Notes under the pieces: generated by a model
The model's input: the letters and a program-made list of their open reading frames with translations, nothing else
Databases searched by the model: none
Told to the model about the DNA's origin: nothing
In this document: one piece after another, positions 52,118-59,833 of the stretch
How the letters are laid out: every line of letters begins with the position of its first letter
Position numbering within the stretch: position 1 is the stretch's first letter
Assembly (NCBI GenBank): GCA_023150555.1
Contig: JAKLKQ010000016.1
Span: 1 to 64,000, forward strand
DNA: 64,000 bases
Origin: Planctomycetota bacterium
Lineage (GTDB): Bacteria > Planctomycetota > SZUA-567 > H5-PLA8
Direction of reading: 5' to 3'
Program-made: the position numbers and the translations under genes

Positions 52118-52963
52118 ATGAAGTCCGCCGCCCGATTCGTTTCGACGATCCTGCTCGCCGCCATGGTGGCTACCGCCACGCGCGCCGAAGAACCCGCGCC
52201 GGATAAGCCGCCCGCTCCCGCTGCGCCCTCCGCGCCCAAGTACCACGCGCTGACGCTGAAGGACGGCCGCGAACTGAAGGGCACCTACGCCGCCGGAACG
52301 CTTACGCTCTACAACGACGCCGGCAAGGCGATGGGCTCGGTCGCGGTCAAGGAAGACGAGATCGCGAAAAAGGAGGAGTTGCCCTGGCCCTTCGCCGCGG
52401 CGACGGAGAAGCCCGGGGACGCCGCCGCCGGCAAGCGCATGCTGCACGTGCTGACGATGAAGGACGGCCGCGAGCTGAAGGGCGTCTACGACAAGGCGCA
52501 GGGTTCGATCCAGATGTTCGCCTCCAACGGCAAGCCCATGGGCACGCTGGAAGTAAAGGAGGAGAACGTCGCGAAGGTCGAGGAAGCGCCGTGGCCGTAC
52601 CCCGACACGCAGGACGAAACGCAGAAGAAGGAGGCGAACGCGCCGCCGAAGTCTGCTGAACCCGGCGTTACGCCAGAGGTGCTGCGCGGAGTCGAGGACG
52701 CCGCGCAGGCCCTGAACACGGCGATCGCCACTTTCGAAAAGGCAAAGGCGGAGTGGACGGACTTTGGCCGCAAGTACCACGGCAAGAAGGTGCCGCAGGA
52801 AGATGTGCCGCGCCTAGCACAACTGAAACATTCTCTGAAGAGCGCGTTCGATTCCGCGACCAAAAGGCGAGACGCATGCCGCGCAACGTTTGACTCGGCC
52901 TTCGAGAAATACAAGAGGCAGGGCGGAAAGAAGGCCAAGACCGCCTTCGTGCCCAAGTACTGA
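52118..52963 (+). CDS. secreted protein with two tandem KDGRELKG repeats
   Basis: The 281-residue protein has a signal peptide (FVSTILLAAMVATATRAEE) and GGAAGGAGGA before the ATG. Two tandem units of about 55 residues follow: HALTLKDGRELKGTYAAGTL...AVKEDEIAKKEELPWPF and HVLTMKDGRELKGVYDKAQG...EVKEENVAKVEEAPWPY. The spacing and wording suggest an SH3-like or LSM-like beta fold. A helical, Lys-rich C-terminus (AALKHSLK-type, then FEKYKRQGGKKAKTAF) follows. No function is known. Confidence 0.72.
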   Translation: MKSAARFVSTILLAAMVATATRAEEPAPDKPPAPAAPSAPKYHALTLKDGRELKGTYAAGTLTLYNDAGKAMGSVAVKEDEIAKKEELPWPFAAATEKPGDAAAGKRMLHVLTMKDGRELKGVYDKAQGSIQMFASNGKPMGTLEVKEENVAKVEEAPWPYPDTQDETQKKEANAPPKSAEPGVTPEVLRGVEDAAQALNTAIATFEKAKAEWTDFGRKYHGKKVPQEDVPRLAQLKHSLKSAFDSATKRRDACRATFDSAFEKYKRQGGKKAKTAFVPKY

Positions 52964-52998
52964 GCGCACCCGAACTTCTTGATATACTGCCTGCCCGC

Positions 52999-53520
52999 AT
53001 GAGTCTGCCCGCCGAACCCGCTGCGCCGAAGCCCTACGCGGTTGAACGGTCCGCCGAAGACCACCGCGCGTGGTTCCAGCTGCACCTCAGCACCTGCCTG
53101 GTGCTGATGCTGGCGGCCGGCGCGCTGATCGGCGCGAACGTCGAGACGCGCACCGAGATCCGCGCCTCGCGGACCTCCACCGAACCCGTCGACGCGATCT
53201 TCTTCGACCGCAAGCTGGAAGTGGAATGCCGCGGCTGGCCCTGGCGTTACCAGGATGCCGAGTTGCAGTATGAGAACTGGAGCCTTCGGCCCGGCGACGA
53301 CTTCGCGCTCGATCGCTCCACCCGCGGGGGGTCGAACCCGCGCCTGCTAACGATCCCGCTCGAAGAGAACATCTGGCGCCACCCCGAGTCCTGGTCGAAG
53401 CCGCGCCTCTTCGGCAACGTCGTCGTGGCCCTGATCCTCCTTATTGCACTGGGCTCGTACTGGGAGAAGAACCTGCGCAAGCGCCTCGATGCCGCCGCCG
53501 CGGCGAAGCGGCAGTCATGA
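52999..53520 (+). CDS. small membrane protein, RAWFQLHL family (member 1)
   Basis: The 173-residue protein has a short cytoplasmic N-terminus, the signature HRAWFQLHLSTCLVLMLAAG leading into one membrane helix (to about residue 55), an outer loop with CRGWPWRYQDAEL and ENIWRHPESWSKPRLF, and a second helix (VVVALILLIALGSYW) before a basic end. Similar proteins occur in repeated sets in Planctomycetota. Function unknown. It is the first of a three-gene set and ends TGA overlapping ATGA of the next frame. Confidence 0.8.
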   Translation: MSLPAEPAAPKPYAVERSAEDHRAWFQLHLSTCLVLMLAAGALIGANVETRTEIRASRTSTEPVDAIFFDRKLEVECRGWPWRYQDAELQYENWSLRPGDDFALDRSTRGGSNPRLLTIPLEENIWRHPESWSKPRLFGNVVVALILLIALGSYWEKNLRKRLDAAAAAKRQS

Positions 53521-54302
53521 ACGCGCCCGATGCGTAGCCTTTGCCCGCGAAGAAACGCGCATGGTTCCAGCTGCACCTCGGCACCTGCGTGGTGCTGATG
53601 TGCGCCGTTGGCGGGTTCCTCTGCGGGAATTTCGATGCGCTGCGCATGCTCTTTGAAGACCCGCACATTTCCGAATACGGCAATGCGTATGGGTTTCCCT
53701 TCACGGTATGCCGGGTTGGCGCGTTCAAGGAGCGTTGGGATCGTCTGGCCGTAGTTGGAAACCTTTTCTGCTTCGCTGTAGTGTTGGTTGTGGTCCTGCG
53801 TGTTTTGGAAGGGCCCGTTCGGCAGGTGATTGCAGGCCAGGAGCAGGGAGGGGCAGATGTTAGTGCGCCGAAAAAACGCGCGTGGTTCCAGCTGCATCTC
53901 GGCACGTGCGTGGTGCTGATGCTCGCGGCAAGCACGCTGGTGTGGGCGAACGTGCGGATACAAATCGAGGTTTATGCCAATTCCTGGCAGAAGGTGAATT
54001 ACGAAACGCGCGGTTGTCCATGGCCATACCAACATTCGGTGACCCAGTACCGCGAATGGCAACTACAGGTGGATGAGAAGTTTGAACAGGAATACAAGAT
54101 TTCTCAGGTCGGTCTCGATCCGGGCCCATTTGAATTGACTATTTCCCTGGAAAGGAACATCTGGCGCCATCCGGAATCGTGGGACAAGACGCATCTCGCG
54201 TACAACAGCCTCCTCGCTCTGGTCCTTCTGGCCGTATTGGCCTGCGGCTGCGAAGCCCTGATTTGCAGCCGCGAACGCAAGCGCGCGAGCCGTTCCGCCT
54301 GA
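53517..54302 (+). CDS. RAWFQLHL family protein, duplicated (members 2 and 3), in-frame TAG near the start
   Basis: The frame from ATG 53517 (overlapping the upstream TGA) reads MNAPDA, then TAG at 53535-53537, and continues as PLPAKKRAWFQLHLGTCVVL. From TTG 53541 it is a 253-residue protein with two whole copies of the unit: KKRAWFQLHLGTCVVLMCAV at residue 4 and KKRAWFQLHLGTCVVLMLAA near 111, each followed by a helix and a loop ending ERNIWRHPESWDKTHLAY. TTG start or readthrough are both possible; there is no clear ribosome site for TTG. Otherwise it is intact. Confidence 0.7.
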
Positions 54303-54310
54303 AGGGCGGA

Positions 54311-54359
54311 ATTAGTGTAGCCAGGGGCAGAGCCCGCCATCGGCGGGCGGCGCCCCTGG
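54311..54359. repeat. REP-like palindrome, left of the RAYT gene
   Basis: ATTAGTGTAGCCAGGGGC (54311-54328) begins a hairpin: CCAGGGGC pairs with GCCCCTGG, with an inner GCCCGCC/GGCGGGC stem. A shorter hairpin GCCCTGAAAGGGC follows at 54381. The same end sequence recurs inverted at 54977. Confidence 0.75.
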
Positions 54360-54414
54360 AAAAGTGCGAAGAGGGGACGAGCCCTGAAAGGGCGAGTTAA
54401 CGGAGAGGAACGAC

Positions 54415-54867
54415 ATGCCGCAATCCCTCGCCACCATCCGCATTCACCTGATCTTCTCGACCAAGGGCCGCGTCTGTGCGATCAAGCCTGAGATCGAACC
54501 CGAGCTTCACGCCTACATGGCAGAGACGTTGAAATCGTTGGATTCGCCCGCGGTCTGCATCGGCGGCACCGAGGACCACGTGCATGTACTCTTTTCGCTC
54601 TCGAAATCCCGGGCACTGATCGATGTAATCGAAAAGGTGAAGAAGGGCACCTCCAAGTGGATCAAGACGAAGGGTCCGGCGTTCCGAACGTTCTATTGGC
54701 AGGTCGGTTACGCGGCGTTCTCGATCGGCAAGTCGAACGAAGCGGCGCTGGTGCGTTACATCCACAACCAGAAGAAACATCATCGGAAGACGGATTTCAA
54801 GGTGGAGTTGAAAGCGTTTCTGGATAGATATGGCGTCGATTACGACGAGACGTATTTGTGGGATTGA
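54415..54867 (+). mobile_element. REP-associated tyrosine transposase (RAYT, Y1/IS200-like)
   Basis: The 150-residue protein has the HUH motif GTEDHVHVLFSL near residue 45, and a candidate catalytic tyrosine with helper Gln in LVRYIHNQKKHHRK near 120 (YxxxQ). The domain order LATIRIHLIFSTKGRVC ... FYWQVGYAAFSIGKSNEAAL is the standard Y1 transposase fold. RAYTs cut and join single-stranded REP hairpins. It is flanked by two inverted REP-like palindromes and is a complete REPtron. It sits between two members of the RAWFQLHL family. A terminator follows. Confidence 0.9.
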
Positions 54868-54868
54868 T

Positions 54869-54902
54869 ACCCGCGCGGGTTTTTAGCTCGCCCCTTTGGG
54901 GC
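54869..54902 (+). terminator. tandem terminator hairpins after the RAYT gene
   Basis: ACCCGCGCGGGT followed by TTTTAG (54869-54886) lies directly after the stop codon. A second hairpin GCCCCTTTGGGGC (54890-54902) is followed by TTTTG. Both fit intrinsic terminators. Confidence 0.7.
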
Positions 54903-54926
54903 TTTTGCGGATTTGAATGCCCTGTT

Positions 54927-54977
54927 CCAGGGGCGGCGCGCGGCTTACCGGCCGCGCTTGCCCCTGGCTACAGTAAT
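54927..54977. repeat. REP-like palindrome, right of the RAYT gene (inverted copy)
   Basis: CCAGGGGC at 54927 pairs with GCCCCTGG at 54960, with inner GCGCGGC/GCCGCGC. Read on the other strand, the outer end is ATTACTGTAGCCAGGGGC, matching the left REP at 17 of 18 bases. Confidence 0.75.
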
Positions 54978-55045
54978 CACGCCTTTCAGGCGTGGAGGAC
55001 CTTCAGATTTGCAGTTCGAAAGTGCAAAGCAGGGGAGCCCGCGCC

Positions 55046-55567
55046 ATGACGGATGCCCATCCCAAGAAGCGCGCTTGGCTCCAATTGCACCTTGCTACCG
55101 GCTTGCTCATCATGGTTGCTATCGGCGCATTTCTATATCCCAATTTCAAACCTCAAGAGCTGGTCGATATTAATGTGAACTATGGCGTAGCGAGAGCCTT
55201 TTATTACGTGAAGTTTGGATGGCCTTTTACCGCGTTAGATACGGAGTGGGACGATAGGCACGAACTGATTTACAAGGCGCCCCTGGCCGAAAAGCCTTCA
55301 GAGGAAGGCGTCAGAAACAGTCTCATCATAAACTACATCTTTGATCCAGATCTTGGTCCTCCCAAGTATCCCCAAAATCTCACTTCGATCCTGGCTGACT
55401 TGCCTTCGCCCTGCGAGATCCCTGCCAACCGTTGGGATTCCAGCGGCATCGTGCTTAATCTCGCCGTGCTCGCATCTGGCCTAGCTGTGCTTGTAATCGG
55501 AATGGAGTGGGTCTTGCGCCGTCGGGATCGGCGGGCTAATAATCTTGGGAATTCAAAATCCCGATAG
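55046..55567 (+). CDS. small membrane protein, RAWLQLHL family (member 4)
   Basis: The 173-residue protein (ATG at 55046 after AGGGGAG) opens KKRAWLQLHLATGLLIMVAI, one membrane helix, an outer domain with FGWPFTALDTEWDDRHELIY and a second helix near 140-160 (VLNLAVLASGLAVLVIGMEW) before an Arg-rich end. It is more A/T-rich than its neighbours, indicating divergence or different age. It sits beyond the REPtron, so the mobile unit has split an array of related genes. Confidence 0.78.
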   Translation: MTDAHPKKRAWLQLHLATGLLIMVAIGAFLYPNFKPQELVDINVNYGVARAFYYVKFGWPFTALDTEWDDRHELIYKAPLAEKPSEEGVRNSLIINYIFDPDLGPPKYPQNLTSILADLPSPCEIPANRWDSSGIVLNLAVLASGLAVLVIGMEWVLRRRDRRANNLGNSKSR

Positions 55568-55570
55568 AAT

Positions 55571-55602
55571 TTCTCTGTGTGCTCTGTGTACTCTGTGGTG
55601 AA
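55571..55602. repeat. short CTCTGTG tandem repeat (TTEYTEHTE-type element)
   Basis: Three successive 9-base units, CTCTGTGTG, CTCTGTGTA, CTCTGTGGTG, lie in the gap between the membrane-protein gene and mnmE. In reverse they encode the chance peptide FTTEYTEHTEK. This string is seen dispersed in many environmental genomes and is often mis-annotated as ORFs. Confidence 0.7.
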
Positions 55603-55607
55603 CACGA

Positions 55608-57155
55608 TCACTTCCCGATGCAGAAGTCGTGGAAGATGCGGTCCAGGAGCGCCTCGGTCAGCGCGTCGTGGCGCAGCAGCACACCGCCGGCTTCGCTGAG
55701 CGCGTGCACGGCCTCGCGCAACTCCACCACCGCCGCGTCTTCGCCCAGGCCGCCTTCGACCGCCGCCGCCGCGCGCGCCAGGGCTTCCGCCGCCGCGCGC
55801 GAAGCCTCCCGCGCCGACGCCCGCGCCGCCGCCCGCGCCGCAGAAAGGCGCGCGCGCAGCGCCTTCGCCTGCGCCGCAAGGAAGGCGCGCAGTTCATTCA
55901 GCCCTGCGCCGCTCTTCGCCGAGACCTCCAGAACGCAAAGCGTATTCGCGTCGGTTTGCAGCGCTTCGGCCAGCTTCGCGCGGACAGCGGCGGCCTGCGC
56001 CGCCCAACCTTCAGGGCGCGGCAGGTCGCGCTTGGTGAAGAGCAGCGCCGCCGCGGCGGGGCGCGTCTCCTTCGCCAGCGCGCACAGCGCGTGCAGTTCC
56101 GCCTCGAAACCTGCGTGAGACTCGACCGCAACCAGCAGCACGTCGGCGGCGCGCGCGGCCTTTGCCGTGGCGTCCTGCGCCAGCGCCAGCAGGCGCGCGC
56201 CGGGCGAGAGCGCCCCCGCTTCGGAGCCTTCAAGAGCTCCAATGGCACCCAGGCCGGCGGTGTCGAGCAGCCGCACGCTTAACGCATCCTCCAGCGCACA
56301 GCTGGCTTCGACGACGTCGCGCGTGGTGTGGCGCGAATCCGCGACCAGGGCCTCGTCACGGCCCAGAAGCGCATTGAAGAGGCTGCTCTTGCCCGCGTGC
56401 GTCGCGCCCAGCAACACCGCGCGAACTTCGCCCAGCGAAAGGAGCGCCTCGCCGCCGCCCTCCCCGGCCTCGGCGCGGGCTTCTTCCGCAAGGGTCTTTA
56501 GGCGTGCGAGCAACTCGGCGCGCGGCAGCGTCTCGACGTCCTCGTGACTGAAGTCGAGATTGAGTTCGACGAGCGCAAGCAGCTGTTCGATTTCGGCGCG
56601 CAGCTTGGCGCGCTGCGAAGCGGTGCGGCCGGCCGCCTGCGCGGCCTGCGCGCGGGCGGCGTCGGCGTCCCCGGCGCGGACCAGCGCGCCGATGGCCTCG
56701 GCCTGCGCCAGCGTCACGCGGCCGTTGCGCAGCGCGCGGCGGGTGAACTCGCCCGGCAGCGCGGCGCGCGCGCCGGCGCGCAGGAGCGTATCGAGGCAGC
56801 CTGCGAGGCACGGCGCCACCGCGGGCAGGTGGACTTCGGCGACGTCCTGCCGCGTGTAGCTGCGCGGCGCAGGCATGCGGTAGGCGACGGCCGGCAGGCC
56901 GGCCGCCGTGCCCGTGGCGCGGTGCCAGCGCTCTGGCGCATCGAGTTCGTCGGGGGTGGGGAAGGGCGCGAAGAGCAACGCCGCGAGTTCGAAGGCGCGC
57001 GGCCCGCTGAGGCGCAGGATCGCACGCGGAAGGGCGGGCAGGCCGGCAACGCCGGAAGGCGCAGACGCGGCTCCGGCGCTGCTGAGCGCCACGATGGTGT
57101 CGTCGTTGCGGGCCGGATGCGTCAGCGGTGCGGGATCGGCGGCGGGTGAAGTCAT
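55608..57155 (-). CDS. mnmE: tRNA modification GTPase MnmE
   Basis: The 515-residue protein has the folate-binding N-terminal domain (DDTIVALSSAG; YTRQDVAEVHLP), a helical domain, the G domain with P-loop LLGATHAGKSSLFNALLG near residue 248, RHTTRDVVE, and LLDTAGLGAIG, and the C-terminal CIGK catalytic Cys. With MnmG it makes the cmnm5 group on wobble uridine. The P-loop has H-A instead of the usual N-V before GKSS. mnmG is not visible nearby. Unusually Ala-rich throughout. Confidence 0.93.
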   Translation of the reverse strand: MTSPAADPAPLTHPARNDDTIVALSSAGAASAPSGVAGLPALPRAILRLSGPRAFELAALLFAPFPTPDELDAPERWHRATGTAAGLPAVAYRMPAPRSYTRQDVAEVHLPAVAPCLAGCLDTLLRAGARAALPGEFTRRALRNGRVTLAQAEAIGALVRAGDADAARAQAAQAAGRTASQRAKLRAEIEQLLALVELNLDFSHEDVETLPRAELLARLKTLAEEARAEAGEGGGEALLSLGEVRAVLLGATHAGKSSLFNALLGRDEALVADSRHTTRDVVEASCALEDALSVRLLDTAGLGAIGALEGSEAGALSPGARLLALAQDATAKAARAADVLLVAVESHAGFEAELHALCALAKETRPAAAALLFTKRDLPRPEGWAAQAAAVRAKLAEALQTDANTLCVLEVSAKSGAGLNELRAFLAAQAKALRARLSAARAAARASAREASRAAAEALARAAAAVEGGLGEDAAVVELREAVHALSEAGGVLLRHDALTEALLDRIFHDFCIGK

Positions 57156-57183
57156 GCGGAACCGGCGCGCGGCCGCCGTGCGG

Positions 57184-57672
57184 CTACTTGCCGTCCTTCT
57201 TCTTCTCGCCTTCCTTCTTGTCGCCGGAACTGCCGCCAGCCTTGGCGGCTTCCTTCTCGAGGTGGTCGATGATCTTGTTGCAGGTCTCCTCGTCGAGTGC
57301 CGAGCGGATGTGGCCGGGCATGAGGTAGTTGCGGTCGACGAAGATCACGAAGTAGAAGCAGGCCTGCGCGACGGCTTTGGGGTCCTTTTTCTCCAGCTTG
57401 CCGCGGTTGTCGGCGGCCCAGTCGAGCATGATCTCGCGCGCAGCGCGCTCGCGGTCGACGCCCTGGTCCTGGACGCGCGTGTCGACGCGGTCCTTGAGCT
57501 TCTTCTCCATCTTCGCGACGTCCTTCGGCGAGACGCACGCGTCGAGGTACTTCTGCGCGGCGTCGCGGAGGCGCTGGTATGGGATCTGGTATTCGCTTTC
57601 GGCGCGGGCCGTAGGCTGGGCGATGAACGACGCGAGCAGCACGAGAGCGGCGGCATTGACTACCTTAGGCAT
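57184..57672 (-). CDS. secreted helical protein, unknown
   Basis: The 162-residue protein (ATG at 57672) has a signal peptide (VVNAAALVLLASFIAQPTARA) and a mature helical part (DVAKMEKKLKDRVDTRVQDQ; EEIMLDW-like; DEETCNKIIDHLEKEAAKAG) ending in a Lys/Glu/Gly tail. Three cysteines occur. No family recognised. It lies 28 bp upstream of mnmE on the same strand, so could be co-transcribed, though functions do not obviously match. Confidence 0.65.
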   Translation of the reverse strand: MPKVVNAAALVLLASFIAQPTARAESEYQIPYQRLRDAAQKYLDACVSPKDVAKMEKKLKDRVDTRVQDQGVDRERAAREIMLDWAADNRGKLEKKDPKAVAQACFYFVIFVDRNYLMPGHIRSALDEETCNKIIDHLEKEAAKAGGSSGDKKEGEKKKDGK

Positions 57673-57878
57673 GGGGCGGCTCCTGGTTCGGGTGGCTCGG
57701 CGCGGAGGCGGCAAATCGCGGCGCCGGCAGCCGGCATCATCCGTGAAATCGGCGGCACTTCAAGCCCCCAGGCGCTGAGGGGCAGGAGTGGGACGCGCGG
57801 CAAGGTTCGTCGATTCAATGCGTTTCCCGGCCAACCCTGCATCGCCGGCATCGAACGCTATATAAGGAGGGTGAGAGT

Positions 57879-57954
57879 TGGAGGCCGCGGCCGGACTCGA
57901 ACCGGCGAATAACGGTTTTGCAAACCGTCCCCTTAGCCACTTGGGTACGCGGCC
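57879..57954 (-). tRNA. tRNA-Cys (GCA), CCA encoded
   Basis: On the minus strand GGCCGCG pairs with CGCGGCC to form the acceptor stem. The anticodon arm is ACGGT-TTGCAAA-ACCGT with anticodon GCA. The T-arm is GCCGG-TTCGAGT-CCGGC, and the discriminator base is U, as expected for tRNA-Cys. CCA is encoded (TGG on the plus strand at 57879-57881). Confidence 0.95.
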
Positions 57955-58218
57955 TTACTCGGAGGAGCTTCCGGACCCGGGGGCGAGGGGCTGACTTTGC
58001 TCGTCCGCCGGACCCGCGCGAGTGTATTTGCAGGCTCCGTGCAACTCAAGCGCAAGCGCGGCGCACCCCGAGCGATTCCGTAACCGCTCACGGTGAAAAG
58101 GATTGCGGAATCCGACCCAAGGGCCAGAATATATTTTGTGTGCCCCCCGCGGACCGGGTTGGATGGGGCGAACGGGACGGACAGGCTGCCGTCCGAATCG
58201 CGGGATGGGTTAGCAGCT

Positions 58219-59820
58219 ATGGCCAGACGGAGCACGGGAGCAGCGGTGGCCGAACGGCACGACACGCAACCTCCGGCCGGTGACGCTCGGGACGACCGGG
58301 CGCTGCTGGAGGCCATCGCGGGGCAGAAGGACCGCGATGCCTTCGCCGCGCTGGCCGAACGCCACGAACGCGCCGCGTACAATCTGGCCCTGCACCTTAC
58401 CCACAATCCCGGGATCGCCGAGGAGGCGCTGCAGGAGGCCCTGCTGCGCGCGTGGCGCTTTGCGCACACTTTCGGCGAGGACGGCAGCGTCCGCAGCTGG
58501 CTGCTGCGCATCGTTGCGCACGAGAGCCTGCGCCTGATGCGCGGAAGACTACGGGACCGCAAAGAGATGAACGCTGACGAAACGATTGAGACCGTCGCGG
58601 AGCGCGCTGCTCCCGACGAGAAGGCCGCGCAGGACGAGCAACTCGCCGCGCTGCGCCGCTGCGTCGACGCGCTGCCGTCGATGGAGCGGCAGGTGGTGGC
58701 GCTGTACTACCTGGCCGGCATGGAGCAGCGCGAGATCGGCGACGAGCTGGCGCTCAGCCAGCAGGTCGTCAGCTACCGCATCAAGGAAGCGCTCAAGCGC
58801 CTGCGCGCAGGGCTGACGGCAGCGGGCTTTGCCGCAGCGATGCCGCTGCTGGACGGGCCGGGCCTGGGCGCGGTGCTGGAGTCGGGCGCACCGGCGCCGG
58901 CCCACGCCGTCGCGGGAGCGCTCGCGAAAATCGGAGGCCTCTCCGCCGGGCGTCTGGCCGGAGCCAGCGCGCGCGCGACGCGCCGCGCGGCCGCCGCGAA
59001 GTGGGGCGCCGCGCCGGTGATCGCCGGCTTGCTGGCGGTGGTCGCTGTGGGCGCCGCGGTCTGGGTCTCGCAGGAGGAACCGCCGGGCGCGAAGGCCGAA
59101 GCGTCGCCCGCCGTTGCGCCCACTGCCGCTGCCGCCGCCGAGGCCAAGGCCGAGATCCTGGTGGATGAGGACTTCAGCGGGACACAGGTAAGTCCGTTCG
59201 TCACCCACCAGATGCGCAAAGTCGGGGCTGGGCGCATCTTCGCGGTGCAAAAACAGGGCGCCTTGTGCCTGATCGCGGGCGGATCCGACGTCACCATCGA
59301 TGAGCGGAAGCCGTACCCCGTATGCGACCTGGAGTCCATAGCGGTTCCGGCGAAGGGCCAGCCGCTGCTGGTGTGGATACCCAACCGCAGCCTGTTGCGG
59401 GACGGGCCGTACAAGGTGGCGTTTACTTTCGAAAGCCAGGACGGCACGATCCTGCACGAATCCGAGCAGGCCAGTACGGCGCAGGACGCCGATGTCACGA
59501 TGGCGCTAAAGGACGCGGCAGGCCCCATGGAAGCCGACGAAGGATCCCTGCGCTACATCGGAGTCCTCTTCAGCCCGGTGGGCCGCGTGGCGGTGCTGAA
59601 GGACGACGGCTCGCTGCAGGACATCACCCGCAAGGGCGGCGTTCCGGTCGAGAGCGTGCGGATGCGATTGCGCGCGAGCGCAGGGCCGGGCAAGGGCTTC
59701 ATTATCTGGTTTATCGACCGGATACGCGTGCAGCGGTTGGCGCGGTGGCCGGAGAACGGACGCATCGAGATCCCGGAAGGATTCCACTACAATCCGGACT
59801 GGGCGCCGGAGAAGCCCTGA
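58219..59820 (+). CDS. membrane-tethered ECF sigma factor with C-terminal sensor domain (C)
   Basis: The 533-residue protein has sigma-2 near 25-110 (AEEALQEALLRAWRFAHTFG), sigma-4 near 150-205 (VVALYYLAGMEQREIGDELA, LSQQVVSYRIKEALKRLR), a membrane helix near 270-292 (APVIAGLLAVVAVGAAVWVS) and an outer beta-rich domain beginning ILVDEDFSGTQVSPFVTHQM and ending FIDRIRVQRLARWPENGR. The order is the same as at 13.7-16.9 kb but the outer domain is clearly different. ATG at 58219 is preferred. It is convergent with the fourth sigma gene (13 bp apart). The 264-base upstream gap holds TTGCAGGCTCCGTGCAA. Confidence 0.88.
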   Translation: MARRSTGAAVAERHDTQPPAGDARDDRALLEAIAGQKDRDAFAALAERHERAAYNLALHLTHNPGIAEEALQEALLRAWRFAHTFGEDGSVRSWLLRIVAHESLRLMRGRLRDRKEMNADETIETVAERAAPDEKAAQDEQLAALRRCVDALPSMERQVVALYYLAGMEQREIGDELALSQQVVSYRIKEALKRLRAGLTAAGFAAAMPLLDGPGLGAVLESGAPAPAHAVAGALAKIGGLSAGRLAGASARATRRAAAAKWGAAPVIAGLLAVVAVGAAVWVSQEEPPGAKAEASPAVAPTAAAAAEAKAEILVDEDFSGTQVSPFVTHQMRKVGAGRIFAVQKQGALCLIAGGSDVTIDERKPYPVCDLESIAVPAKGQPLLVWIPNRSLLRDGPYKVAFTFESQDGTILHESEQASTAQDADVTMALKDAAGPMEADEGSLRYIGVLFSPVGRVAVLKDDGSLQDITRKGGVPVESVRMRLRASAGPGKGFIIWFIDRIRVQRLARWPENGRIEIPEGFHYNPDWAPEKP

Positions 59821-59833
59821 CGCGGCGCCGTTC

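Noticed and set aside
7933-53537. Possible genome-wide TAG recoding, because two frames contain internal TAG
   Set aside because: TAG ends several intact genes of normal length (acp at 3322, GT-C at 7536, FeeM copy 1 at 12747, TonB-like at 29758, rpoZ at 47531), so it functions as a stop codon.
55333-55611. Minus-strand ORF beginning FTTEYTEHTEK
   Set aside because: The peptide is a translation of a dispersed nucleotide repeat plus the antisense of a membrane-protein gene.
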